DNA of 64,000 nucleotides from Paraconiothyrium sp. Pb-2020. Taxonomy: Eukaryota > Ascomycota > Dothideomycetes > Pleosporales > Didymosphaeriaceae. Shown here in pieces: positions 33,732-44,092 of the stretch. How positions within the stretch are numbered: the stretch's first letter is position 1; every line of letters begins with the position of its first letter. The notes below the pieces were generated by a model. The model saw nothing but the letters and a program-made list of their open reading frames with translations. It did not search any database and was not told the DNA's origin. The translations under genes and the position numbers were made by a program. The stretch lies in NCBI GenBank assembly GCA_022419385.1, contig JAJUBI010000001.1, forward strand, positions 5,084,001 to 5,148,000, given 5' to 3'.

Positions 33732-34898
33732 ATGGGCGGCCAGGCTTTCGCGCATATTGTCACAGACAAACCCATAAATATCCCGCGGCTATCACCAGAT
33801 ACTTACCGGCAAGTAGCCGCCGACGTCAAGTCAAAGTTGGAGACACTGTTCCACCACGTCACAATACCTCGAGATGCTCCAGAGAAAATCGATTTCGGCG
33901 ACATTGACTTCCTCGTAGAAGGTATACGTGATCCGAAGAACAACAGCGACATTTGGGTTAGCGTGAAAGAAGTACTCGGTGCTGTGCTCTTTGTGTCCCC
34001 TCATCATTTCGGGATTAGGCACCCCTCGGTACCAGATGCCTATGTCCAGGTGGACGTGGAATTGTCCCCAGGAAATGGCGCGGAAAACTTCGAATGGACG
34101 AAATTTATGAAGAGCGATTCGGATCTTCTACAGATAGTCGGAGTTATCCATCGGTGTCTCGGTATAACATGCACAGACAAAGGTATGCATGTTCGTGTCG
34201 AAGAGGTGGAATCATACAACAGGAAGAAGAGCATGCTGTTTCTCACTCGAGATCCGATTCAGGCGATGCAATTTTATGGATACGATAAGGCCAAGTACCA
34301 TCAAGGCTTTGACAGCGAGGTCGAGCTGTTCGACTGGGCGACTAATGGCCGATACTTCCATTGGGAACTCTACGAGGACCGCGACGAAAACTCGAACGAC
34401 CGCACACGATTGAACAAGCGCCCGATGTTCCGACGTTTTGTACTTGAATATATGCCTTCCTGCGGCAAAGGCACGACGTCGCGCACACTGACAGAGAACC
34501 GCGACCCTGACGTAGCTATTCCATCTCGACAAGAAGTACTGCAAGAAGCCTTGCGCATGCTCGGCAAACATGAGGAGTACAATGCAATCATCCTGGAGCA
34601 CAAAACGAAGGGTGTCGAAGAGGCATTATGGCTACAGATCAATAATTCAATACCGTCGCAAGATGCAGCTCGAGGAACCATCTTGAAAGGCCTGAAGAGG
34701 TGGGTGGCTTTCAAAAATGGTCGCCCATACATCACTGAGCAACCGATTGCCACAAGCATGAAATTGAAGTGGTCCGAGCACTTTCCCAATGACGCTATAC
34801 CGGACATTCTGGCGTGGATCGCAGAGAATCGGGACCAGATCGGAAAGCTCGAGGAACTTCGTGCCAGCGAGGCGAGGAAGGCGGGCATGAAGAAGTGA
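33732..34898 (+). CDS. Orphan nucleotidyltransferase-like protein
   Basis: This single-exon gene encodes 388 residues from the first ATG (MGGQAFAHIV) of an open frame. I recognise no named family member. Residues 53-63 (IDFGDIDFLVE) followed about 50 residues later by AYVQVDVEL look like the acidic motif of the polymerase-beta nucleotidyltransferase fold: Asp57 and Asp59, then Asp108. A helix with basic residues, then MLFLTRDPIQAMQFYGYD and VELFDWATNGRYFHWELYED, follow. The C-terminal 90 residues are helical with many charged residues (EELRASEARKAGMKK). Similar proteins with a GDIDFLV-type core occur in other filamentous fungi, as far as I recall, without assigned function. The usual Gly-Ser upstream of the first Asp is not evident, so activity is uncertain. 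Confidence 0.75.
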   Translation: MGGQAFAHIVTDKPINIPRLSPDTYRQVAADVKSKLETLFHHVTIPRDAPEKIDFGDIDFLVEGIRDPKNNSDIWVSVKEVLGAVLFVSPHHFGIRHPSVPDAYVQVDVELSPGNGAENFEWTKFMKSDSDLLQIVGVIHRCLGITCTDKGMHVRVEEVESYNRKKSMLFLTRDPIQAMQFYGYDKAKYHQGFDSEVELFDWATNGRYFHWELYEDRDENSNDRTRLNKRPMFRRFVLEYMPSCGKGTTSRTLTENRDPDVAIPSRQEVLQEALRMLGKHEEYNAIILEHKTKGVEEALWLQINNSIPSQDAARGTILKGLKRWVAFKNGRPYITEQPIATSMKLKWSEHFPNDAIPDILAWIAENRDQIGKLEELRASEARKAGMKK

Positions 34899-35887
34899 AG
34901 AGCGTTACAAGGCAGCATATCAGCGATCGGATTACATCTGAAGCACGATGAAGATTAGGCTTAGACACACCGCGGACCAGCGGGGAGCACTTGATTACAA
35001 GACGCCACATGTGAGGGTACTTGTGCAGAAGCTGTGAGAACAGTGTTCGAGCGCTCGTACTTGCGAGATTACGACGGAGTGCTATATTCGTTTAAAGGTC
35101 TTCAAGGATTCAACGGACATATCGAAATAGTTCTTCAGCGATCAATGTTACCACGCATTGCAGAGGCTATAATTGCAGGGCCATAGGTGTGCTACACAGG
35201 CATATCCTGCAACAGCAGATGGACTGGAGCAGAGCAATATGTCCAATGAAGCATGTGTCCTAAGTCATGCTGTGTAAACTCCCATAGCCATGCTTTCCCC
35301 ACCAAACCAATTCAACACGTGCGCACCCACTGATCCTGGAGCCTCTCAAAGAAAATTCCTCCATCCTAGTGATCTACGCAGCTTTCAAAGCCGACGCTAC
35401 CCTTCATTTTACGATCGGCCACTCGCAACCCCCACAGTCGCCATATCGCGAGCTGCAAAATTTTCAGTTTTGAAGGGGTAATACATACTGCAGAGTCGAG
35501 TTTTGGAGGGGTAATCAGAACTCGATAAAAGTGGAGCTTAGGGCTGGCGCTTCCAAGGTTCCTGTTGGCGTGGTCCGGGCCGATGCTTGTCGCGTCGATA
35601 GATGGATGGAAAGGGAAAAGCGCGCTATCTGGGAATTCTGCACCTTGGTCGCATCGTGTTGCGGAGTTGGGCACAGAGAGCGAATATTGACATTCACGCA
35701 GATATTCTTCATTGTAATCTTGTGAGAAGCTGAAAAGAGATATTGGAAACTGGACGCTATTTGTAGCATACCGGTAGTAACGGAGCAGGAAAGCGCCTCT
35801 ATCCGGAACCCAGGCAAACATTGCTCACCGAACCGCGTCTGACGCGCTACCACAGCATCGTTGCGAGCTCAGAAGCAGGCATAGTAC
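34899..35887. other. Intergenic upstream of L-asparaginase
   Basis: No recognisable gene. A direct repeat (TTTTGGAGGGGTAAT / TTTTGAAGGGGTAAT) lies at about 35468-35516. Confidence 0.4.
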
Positions 35888-37934
35888 ATGCATCTGCCTG
35901 GAGAAATGGACGACACATATCCAGAGCTTCAGCTCCCGGAGTCGCGTGTGCTCATCGTCATCACAGGTCTGGGTGCATCATTCCCATGGCGGGGCTTTCC
36001 TGACAGACTCCAGGTGGAACAATATGTATGCGCAAATCGGCAGACGGCCTGGTGCCTGCAAGGGGCTTCCTAAAGAATGGACTTGCTCCTCGGCCAGTCT
36101 TCAATGATGGGTCCTACCCAGAGCCACTGGAGATCGTGACCGACGACAAGGGCACGCGGAGGGCTGTTCAGAGTCTGAGAACACCAACCAGCGCCTACGA
36201 ACATCGAGTTAGGTACTCTGTGCTCGAGTTCGAGACGTTGCTTGACAGCAGCTCTATCAATGCTGAAGGCTGGGACCAGATTGCAAAAACGATCTACCGG
36301 AACTACCAACTATTCGATGGATTCGTGATTCTCCATGGCACTGATTCGTTGGCCTACACAAGTTCTGCGTTGAGCTTCATGATGCACAATTTGGGCAAGC
36401 CTGTCATTCTCACCGGGTCGCAGGCGCCAATGATGCAACTACAGACCGATGCTGAGGACAACCTACTAGGCGCGCTGATTATAGCGGGTCATTTCATGAT
36501 ACCTGAGGTCTGCCTGTTCTTCAACTTCAAGCTCTTCCGCGGCAATCGTACGACCAAGGTCTCAGCAGACGACTTCAACGCCTTCGGTAGTCCTAATCTC
36601 CCACCTCTGGCGACCATTACCTCGCTCAGGACGAACGTGTCGTGGGGCAATGTGCATCGATCTACGAGCATGTCGCCGTTCTCCATCCAGACCCAGCTCG
36701 ACACGACGCACGTAGCCTGCCTCCGTATTTTCCCGGGCATGAAGCCCGAAATGGTAGACGCAGTACTGCATTTGGAGGGCCTCAAAGGCCTCGTACTGGA
36801 AACGTTCGGAGCTGGAAACACGCCAGGTGGCCCCGACAGCCCAATGACACGTACCCTGGCCGATGCAGTAAAGAGAGGAATCGTCATCGTCAACGTAACG
36901 CAGTGCTTAAGCGGTAGCGTGAGCCCGCTCTACGCACCTGCAACCTTCTTGGGGCGAGTCGGGGTAGTGTTTGGCATGGACATGACGTCGGAAGCCGCCC
37001 TCACAAAGCTGGCGTATCTGCTGGCACTGCCGGGGGCAACAGCAGAGGAGGTTGCAAAGAAAATGTCCGTCTCCATTCGTGGCGAGCTGACAGAAACGAC
37101 ACGTACACACTTCGAGCACCCGAAGACAAGTGGAACGCTTACTCCAGAGCTGTCCAGCCTGGCTGCACTCGGATATGCAATTCAGAAAGGCAATTTCCAA
37201 GATACGAGGGACATCATTCGCGGCGAGCCTCGTTGGCTGCTCAACGATGCCGATTACAATCTCAACACGCCCGTGGTAAGTCAAGTTTCGATCGTTATCT
37301 GAGAGAGAGTCCCGATTCGGCAGTCGTCTCTCGAGGCAACGGTCGTTATCTACGTCCCTGGTGGTACGAACCTTGCATGGAAAATGTCGGTCTGAGAGCT
37401 GGTCCCATGGGTGGCATGTGTGCCGAAAGAGCCGTTATCGGGGGCGATGGTTTTGATGCACTTATCTGCTACCCCAGGACAGAGGGTACGGGGGATCATC
37501 GACCAAGATTCCGAGCGTCCGGCGCCGTGCTAGTGCTAGTCACTCGTATTGTACCCCCTGGGGTAAGACAGAGGGATGATAGCAGGCTGGCCCTTATCTT
37601 TGGCCAGCATCAGCGCGGCGCGGATCAAGGTTTGGCCGGGCCATGTACGATTGCGTTTCCGCATGCAGCGCTGACGGAATTGTAGCACCTCGCAGCCACC
37701 GGGCCCAACGTGGAGATCCTGCGCGACTTCCTCCAGCAGGGCGCGTCGGTGCACCTGCGCAACCGCAGCGGGCACACTCCTCTGTATCTCGCAGCGGCGG
37801 CGGGGCTGAAGGATCATGTGGAGGTGCTCAAGAGAGCTGGCTCGCACCTGCACACGGACGAGGTGCCACAAGCGCAGGTGCATGTGGCGGAGGGCGACGG
37901 CAACGCCAGCGTGTGGGAGTCTGTGATTGGCTGA
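35888..37934 (+). CDS. Type I L-asparaginase with C-terminal ankyrin repeat
   Basis: Exons 35888-35966, 36014-37275 and 37686-37934 encode 529 residues. Intron 1 removal recreates the active-site strand VITGGTICM, whose first Thr is the likely nucleophile. The second triad segment HGTDSLAYTSSALSF, TGSQAPM and TDAEDNLLGAL follow. The enzyme hydrolyses asparagine to aspartate and ammonia. The last exon joins at NTPV-HLAATGPNVEILRDFL, forming an ankyrin repeat (QQGASVHLRNRSGHTPLYLA), as in the animal 60-kDa lysophospholipase/asparaginase and fungal relatives. Intron 2 is 410 nt, far longer than its neighbours; if it is not spliced, translation stops nine codons on. A start at 35906 (MDDTYPEL) is equally possible. 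Cytosolic location is inferred from the lack of a signal peptide. Confidence 0.9.
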
Positions 37935-39251
37935 CGGCGACTACGAGATGGGTTTGCTGGAGCGACGGGTAATCATGCCAGGAGCATCGTGACGACGCCG
38001 CTCGTTGTTGTCTTCGAATTGACACGTTCCTGGTCCTGCTGTCCGGGTCGCGGGCTGCGCGCGACTGCAACCGGAGGCTTGCTCCATGGGATCTGCTATC
38101 TGGATATCAAGTTGGATTGGCCCGAGGCCGGTGGGCCCCCGGGTTGCGGGGGACACGTCGGGCCTCTCTGGTGGAGTTGAGGAGGGCTCGCACATATAAT
38201 ATCAAAGGCTCGGACGACGGCCAGGTGCTGTGTGCAGCAGGCGGAGGTTGTGGTCTGGCGACCAGGGTGCGCGAGGAGGGCCATTGTCGCTAGTCATGGA
38301 GCTGTTTCATTTTACTAACAGTATCTGATAGCCAAGCATGACGCACGCTGTAGCATGCCCAGGTGCTCGACGACGGCCCAGGTCATGTCCAGCGCTCTGC
38401 TGTCTGTTCCCCGCACAGCGCCGTGCAGCCCCCTTCTCTTTGAGTGAAACGGAGACCAGCGCTGGGTGCCGCTAGGGGCTTTCTCTACACGCCACAGGCC
38501 CAGGACGACGGCCTCGCAGCCGTAGCGCGCCAGCACCGCGAGGCCCACTCGGCGGCGGGCTCTGCGCAGCCATCCCCGCAGCAAGGATGGCGCAAGTGTC
38601 GGTATGAGCAAATTGCACTCTGGTGGTGAGTACGCTGTCCAAACCGTCCTCGTAACCGCACGTCCTGTCCGGGCCGCGCTGCTATTCGCTCGACCAGCGT
38701 GCTATTACCTAATTTTCCTCTGCACCGTCTGTTGCCGCCATGACGAGAGAATCGTGGTACAGCAAGTGCCAGCCATGGCCGACGGGGCCTGCTTTTCTCT
38801 GCTTTCCGGCGTCGTCCGCCATCGACGTGGTGCGCTCGCAATCCGCGTCTCTCCAAGCGGCAGCCCATATACATGCTCCCCCCCTAGCGCCGCCCTGCAT
38901 ACCGCATCACCTGCTCAGGAACCTCGCGTGCGGCTCCCGGCTATCTTTCACGCATTCTTCCCAGATATCGCGTCCTTTGTGCGACTCGGGCACGTGCGAG
39001 ACCCTGTTGGCCGCGCCCGATTGCGGCATCTCAGCAGAGTCACCCCAGGCTACACCACCAATCTATCACTGCGACCTGCCCACCACTAAGCGTCTGCCGC
39101 CGCCGCCGTTCCACAGGCACGGGTCTGCTGTTTGCTGCTATATCAGCTCCTTGCCGCGCCCTCGCCCACCTCCCTCTGACACTGGATGCGCCGTCCCAAC
39201 CACTGCATCTAGTAGTCCTCGCGGCCCGGCCCTTTCCCTCTCCCTGATCCA
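37935..39251. other. Intergenic, GC-rich; nmrA promoter and leader
   Basis: High GC leaves long spurious open frames on both strands. The C-rich stretch 39060-39250 is probably the nmrA 5' UTR. No GATA-factor conclusion can be drawn by eye. Confidence 0.45.
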
Positions 39252-40686
39252 ATGCTTCTGGAGCCACGCATGCAGCGGACGGTGGTCACCATCAACAGCA
39301 ATGGCCGCCAGTCGGCCAGCTTCATCCGCGTGGCTTCGGCCCTGGGATGGCAAGTGCGGGCGCAAATGAAAGAACTCAACGGGCTCGTCGCCGAAGAGAT
39401 ATCGCAGTTGCCCAATGTCACCGTCTACGTCGGCCGCCTGGAGGATCGCAAGTTTCTCGATGATCTCTTCAAGAGCGCGCAGTGCGCCTTTATCAACACG
39501 ACCCATTGGGGAGACGAGGTTGCCATCGGCAGAGCTTGTGCCGACGCCGCCAAAAAGGCCGGCATCCAGCACTACATCTACAGTAGTACGTATCGCCTAC
39601 CCTACTGATCTTTGCCGGCAAAATCTAAACCATCATGCCAGGTATGCCCGACCATTCCGTGTTTGGCAAAGGCTGGAGAGCCCTTCCGCTGTGGGCACCG
39701 AAATTCACCGTTGAGCAGTACATTCGCCAGATTGGCCTCCCCGCAACATTTGTGTATTGCGGCATCTACCACAACAACTTCACCGGCCTTGATTTTCCCC
39801 TCTTCCGCTTGGAGCATCAAAACGACGGCAGCTTCATATGGCGAGCACCTTTCCACCCCGACCAGAAGCTTCCATGGCTTGACTCGGAGCACGACATTGG
39901 ACCCGCCATCTACCAGCTGTTCAAAGAAGGGCCGCGAAAATGGAATGGTAAACGGTAAGCGTTTTCCCCAATGCATGCTGCTCCCCACATGGGACGGTCC
40001 AGCCGCGCTCAGAGCATGGCAAATGATTCAAGTACGGTGTGTCTGCGCATTGCCTATTTAGGCAGACCACAGGTTACCAGAAATTTGCCAAGACGCTGCA
40101 GCATGATGTGGTGGCTGGACCCGCCTCGCTTCAACAGCGTCAGCCATTTCCCGATCCCCCGGCTCATCACGCAGGTTATCTTGCAAGCCAGGTGCTGCAT
40201 TACGTGACTGCATGCTAACGTTTATTTTAGCATTCCGCTAGCATTCGAAGTCTTGACCCCCACCGAAGTCTGCCGGGCCTTCAGCCGCGGTCTGAGACGA
40301 CCCGTCCACTACAAGCGAGGCCCCATTGTGATCCATTGCCCTACTCCTGTCGGGTATCGGGAGCACTTGTCCGCCCTCGAGTCGACGCTGGCAGAGAGCG
40401 CAGCGCCTTACTTCGGCCCTGATCTTGAGAAAGATTGCCCCGGTGTCGCGCTCGAGCTGTGGGAAGGCAACCGCGGCATGGAGGAGTACGCGCAAGAAGT
40501 CTTCCCAGTGGAGGAGGCTGCCAACGGCCTTACCTGGATGGAGGAGGTAGAGACACCTCGCCGCGAAGTTGATCTCGATTTTCAAGTCAACTGCTAACGT
40601 GGTGCGTGTTGTCGCAGGGCGAGATCTTTCCGCATTTCAATGGCGTTGTGGGTTTGATTGAACAGCTCAACCAGGCGCGGCTCTAG
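39252..40686 (+). CDS. nmrA: NmrA-type negative regulator of nitrogen metabolite repression
   Basis: Exons 39252-39585, 39642-39954, 40231-40546 and 40618-40686 encode 343 residues with matching phases. The N-terminus has the NmrA dinucleotide-binding variant (TINSNGRQSASFIRVA). The family core follows: HYIYSSMPDHSVFGKGWRAL across the first junction, then LWAPKFTVEQYIRQIGLPAT, GIYHNNFTGLDFPLF, SEHDIGPAIYQLFKEGPRKW, RGMEEYAQEVFPVEEAANGL. In Aspergillus NmrA binds the GATA factor AreA and represses nitrogen catabolic genes when preferred nitrogen is present, discriminating NAD from NADH. Intron 2 is 276 nt, unusually long for this region. A start at the second Met (39270) is possible. The neighbouring asparaginase would be a natural regulatory target, but that is only inference. 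Confidence 0.93.
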
Positions 40687-41347
40687 CATCATCTCGTCCC
40701 ATTTCCTTTCGACCACCTTGGCCCACCCTATCCGACTACCTATCGGAATCGGCGGCAAAGCCTCTACGACCTTATCCTTTCACGTGGGCGGCACTTTGAC
40801 GGACCTTCCTCTTGGATTTCAGCACATGTAGCGAAAGAGCGGTGTGTGCATGGCATGATCCGGATTTCTGATCCGGATTTTCTCTTCCCTTTTGGGCCCA
40901 GTTTGCGTCCAAGCATGGCGTTTGGGCATGGCAACAATGGCGTGGGCTGGCGACTACGGCATTCAAAAAGTTTTGGGTATGTGATGGGGATAATTCTACC
41001 ATTTGCTTACCGGCAGCTGAGGTGGCTACCCGGGCTGTACAATTGAAAAGTAATACATACAATAAAAGATCAAAATCCATCTACATTGAAGTCTGCGGGC
41101 AAACCATGCCTGTAATGCGGCATGCTTAGGAATGGTCGCAATACCTGTAAGTGGGCGCGTGGCGATCGTCAACATCGCAAGAGCCAAACGGAGTTCAAAT
41201 CTCATGGTGTTTTCCGATCCGTTCTCTTCTCCATGATGGACAGTTAGATTGTATACAAAGAATGTACCCTTGACGGTGTGCGGCAACACTATGTACCTTT
41301 TGGAGTGATCGCCCGCTTAGTAATCACGTGCAAGTGATTTTCGGAAC
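40687..41347. other. Intergenic between nmrA and the mitochondrial bL19 gene
   Basis: An 8-base direct repeat (GATCCGGATTTCTGATCCGGATTT, 40857-40880) makes a short tandem duplication. No gene is seen. Confidence 0.4.
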
Positions 41348-42312
41348 ATGGAGCACTTCACGACGCCAGCATCTAACGCGCACCCACGTCTCTCCACACG
41401 CACAATGGCCACAGCGTTAGCGTCCGCAAAGACGGGCGCGTCGCGCGCCGTTCTACTATCCTCGAAGCCCCCGACAACCGCCGCGAAATCCCTCAAGGGC
41501 TCGAAGCTCGCCGATGCGATGCATAGGAGTCTGTATCCGCATTTATATCAGCAGGGCGACGGCTCAGCGCCCAACAGGAAGATCAGACAGCAAATGGGGA
41601 CTATAAAGAGGTACAAGCAGGTCGAGGCCGAGCGGGAAGCAAGAAAAGTGTCGTGGTTCCGGAATAAGATGAGAACGTCAAGCAGCAGTACGTACACCTC
41701 CTTCCACCAACCATAGTCCTCCCATCTTAACATTTGCATTCCGAAGCCACAAAGCTAAATGGAATTTTAGACAAGCTTGCTGCGCAGCCTCAGAAACCGC
41801 GCGCCATCAAGAAAGCCTGCCCCGACCCTGTTGCCGCAACCACCGCTTCACAGCTCGCGTTGCACGATCCTACGGGCGCCCGCACCCGCCTCTTCGACCG
41901 CACAAACCCCGAGTGCGCCCGTGTTGGCGACATCCTGCTTGTGCGCCAGCGGACCGGCGAGCCCTTTGCTGGCGTCTGCATCAACATTCGGCGGCGCGGC
42001 ATCGACACCGCCATCCTGCTGCGCGGCCAATTGACTCGTGTGGGGGTCGAGATGTGGTACAAAGTGTATTCGCCGCTGGTGGAGGGTATTGAGGTTGTGC
42101 AAAGGGCGCAGAGGAAGGCTAGAAGGGCGAGGTTGACGTACATGCGGAAGGAGAAGCATGATAGGGGTAGCGTGGAAAACGTTGTGAGGGTGTACTTGAG
42201 GCAGAAGGCTGCATTGGGCAGTGCAGAGGGAGGCAAGAAGAAGGGTGCTGCAGCCGCTGCGGCGGCCGCAGGTGGAAAGAAGAGGGGGAATGCGAGGGGT
42301 AAGAAGAGGTAG
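41348..42312 (+). CDS. img1: Mitochondrial ribosomal protein bL19m
   Basis: Exons 41348-41687 and 41771-42312 encode 293 residues. The N-terminus is rich in Ala, Ser, Thr, Lys and Arg with few acids, as expected for mitochondrial import; the second Met (41405) may be the actual start. The L19 domain is clear: GDILLVRQRTGEPFAGVCIN, GIDTAILLRGQLTRVGVEMW, and YSPLVEGIEVVQRAQRKARR. It sits in the large subunit near the intersubunit bridges. A 45-residue tail with an Ala run between Lys/Gly-rich blocks (KKKGAAAAAAAAGGKKRG) extends beyond the usual fold. The intron has GTACGT and a TTTTAG acceptor, with conserved sequence on both sides. It is similar in role to yeast IMG1. Confidence 0.92.
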
Positions 42313-42622
42313 AGGAAGAGGAGGATTTGCATGTGTGAGTAGCGCGGTCTAAGAGAGATGTACTCATAGAAGAGATGGACAAAAGACTTGCGTGGGAAAT
42401 GTATTATATGTGCCCTTACAAGATGTATACAAGAAATTTACTTGGTAAGGACGGTGTGGCTAATACACGCGAATTCTTGAAACTACCGATTGCCTCAACC
42501 TGCGAAAACACCTAAGATATGCTTGTCTTTGTCGTCCTACATCACCACTGCTTCTCGATTACATCTAAAGTCGAACCGCAAAGAAGACATACGCTCAACC
42601 GACCTCATTGTCTGAAGTCACG
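42313..42622. other. Convergent 3' region between bL19m and the Glu-rich protein
   Basis: Probably 3' UTRs of two converging genes. No other feature. Confidence 0.4.
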
Positions 42623-43279
42623 TTACACTCCTGTATCAATACCTCCGCCTCCTCCCCTCTCATCCTTCGCCTCTATCTCCTCTTCCTCCTCCCATTGTTC
42701 CTTCTTTTCATACTCTTCATTCTCTTCATTCCCATCATTCTCCATCTCTTTGACCTCCTCCTCCCAACGCCCTCTCGCCGCCTTGACCCACCTCCTCCTT
42801 TCACTTTCAGGAAGAACCAGCGCCGTCCACCCATTCACCTGACGCTTCTCAAGCACTGGGCGCACACGATTAATAATACAACTGCACATCATTCTCCCAG
42901 TCCAGTTTCTATGAGTATGTGGCGTAGGGGATGGTGGCGGGAAGGGGGAGTTTCCCCAAGTCGAGCCTGACCGGACTTGCTCCCCTCTGACTCTGCCACC
43001 ATTGATGGTTTTTCCATTGACCTGAGTAAGGTTCCAGGATCTCGAGCAGGGCCCCTTGCTCCGCACCACATTGGGACGTTCGGGTTTCGCTAGAAGAGGC
43101 CGCGTGGACGCGGTGATGTGGTGGAGCCGCCGTGCAAAGCGGTCGGGTGATGGGGTGAGCTTCATACAGTTGAAAGTATCCATGGCGAGGGGAGGAGATA
43201 CTTTGTTGAAGGGGATGGAGGTGTCCTGGCTGGAGTCGCGGCGCTTTACATCGGCGAGGTAAGGAGCTAGTGCGGTCAT
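42623..43279 (-). CDS. Hypothetical protein with acidic Glu-rich C-terminus
   Basis: The 218-codon open frame (minus) is longer than expected by chance at this composition, but I recognise no family. The N-terminal half is basic and Pro/Ser-rich (RFARRLHHITASTRPLLAKP), compatible with a mitochondrial presequence. A more ordered block follows (MMCSCIINRVRPVLEKRQVN, GWTALVLPESERRRWVKAAR). The last 60 residues are a Glu/Lys-rich helix-like tail ending in a Gly run. The middle portion (about 95-115, Pro/Ser/Thr-rich) could be an unspliced intron, but no clear splice pair is seen. The presence of an ordered Trp/Leu block argues for a real gene; the low-complexity tail argues for caution. Confidence 0.45.
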   Translation of the reverse strand: MTALAPYLADVKRRDSSQDTSIPFNKVSPPLAMDTFNCMKLTPSPDRFARRLHHITASTRPLLAKPERPNVVRSKGPCSRSWNLTQVNGKTINGGRVRGEQVRSGSTWGNSPFPPPSPTPHTHRNWTGRMMCSCIINRVRPVLEKRQVNGWTALVLPESERRRWVKAARGRWEEEVKEMENDGNEENEEYEKKEQWEEEEEIEAKDERGGGGGIDTGV

Positions 43280-43649
43280 GGTTATCGGAATTGTGTTGAT
43301 ATTCCTAAGGGACTTGTAGCCTTTGCGGTAGTAAAGTGGCTCGCGTTGCTCGTAAGATTGCTTCTGTAGACGCCGCGGAAGTTGTCAGTGTATCTAGTGC
43401 ATACTCACAAGTCTTCCTTTTGAAGGCAAGAAAACGAGAATTGTGACAGGTGCGTGCAGAAATGAATTGAGGTTTAACAATTACATTATGCTCCCCTGAT
43501 ACGAGAATTTCTCAACGATGGATGACATGCACTCGGTACCAAAGCAATGCTATCACCTTCCGCATCACCACCCATCATGGATATCGACCTGGCTAGTACT
43601 ATCGCCCGTCTTGATATCAACAACACCTACGCCCGCATCAACAACCGCC
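43280..43649. other. Intergenic, minus-strand genes on both sides
   Basis: Promoter of the Glu-rich hypothetical protein and 3' UTR of the PMP3-like gene. Nothing else is seen. Confidence 0.4.
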
Positions 43650-44092
43650 CTAAGCAGAACCATAAGCCTGACCTGGAGGTACTTGGCCGGGTTGTGGAAC
43701 AGCCTGCGGCGGCGGCACTGGGGGCGGCTGTACGTGCTTCCCACCGCGCAGGACGCGCTCGCTGTATATGCCTGCTGCGGGCCGGAAGTTGTATTCGCCG
43801 CGTTTGACTTCGCCTTTGCGCTCGTAGAAGACATATATCAAGTAGAAGGCGTGGATGTGGCCCGGTATGTAGCTATAGAATGTTAGTTTGGTGAGGGTTT
43901 GGGGGAAGAGGAAGCATGTACCCGAGGACTGTGAGACAAATGTTGATGATGAAGTCAACGCCACAGCCAGCGACCACTAGGACGCCCACGGGTGGGACTA
44001 GAGTGATGTTAATGGTGATGTTTGGGTCACATAAGGGACGGCGTACAGAAGAGCGTGACAAGGATCAGGAGGAACATTTTGAGGGCGCCCAT
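43650..44092 (-). CDS. PMP3/UPF0057-family membrane proteolipid
   Basis: Three exons (44092-44047, 43997-43922, 43872-43650, minus) encode 114 residues; each of the two introns is 49 nt. Splicing joins MFLLILVTLF to FPPVGVLVVAGCGVDFIINI, then LTVLG to YIPGHIHAFYLIYVFYERK. This is the complete two-helix PMP3/RCI2 signature. The family comprises small plasma-membrane or vacuolar proteins that affect membrane potential and salt tolerance. The canonical form is about 55 residues; here a 55-residue hydrophilic, Pro/Gln-rich tail (HVQPPPVPPPQAVPQPGQVP) follows the second helix, as in the longer Sna-type members. PY-like motifs that would recruit ubiquitin ligases are not obvious. None of the exons alone reveals the family, so it is easily missed by simple ORF calling. 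Confidence 0.92.

Noticed and set aside
37233..37685. 150-codon open frame across the long asparaginase intron
   Set aside because: It is out of phase with the enzyme's exon 2 and ends exactly at the acceptor. The ankyrin reading restored by splicing is far better supported.
38740..39369. 209-codon open frame upstream of and overlapping nmrA
   Set aside because: Pro/Ser/His-rich translation of a GC-rich leader; the overlapping nmrA frame carries the conserved family sequence.
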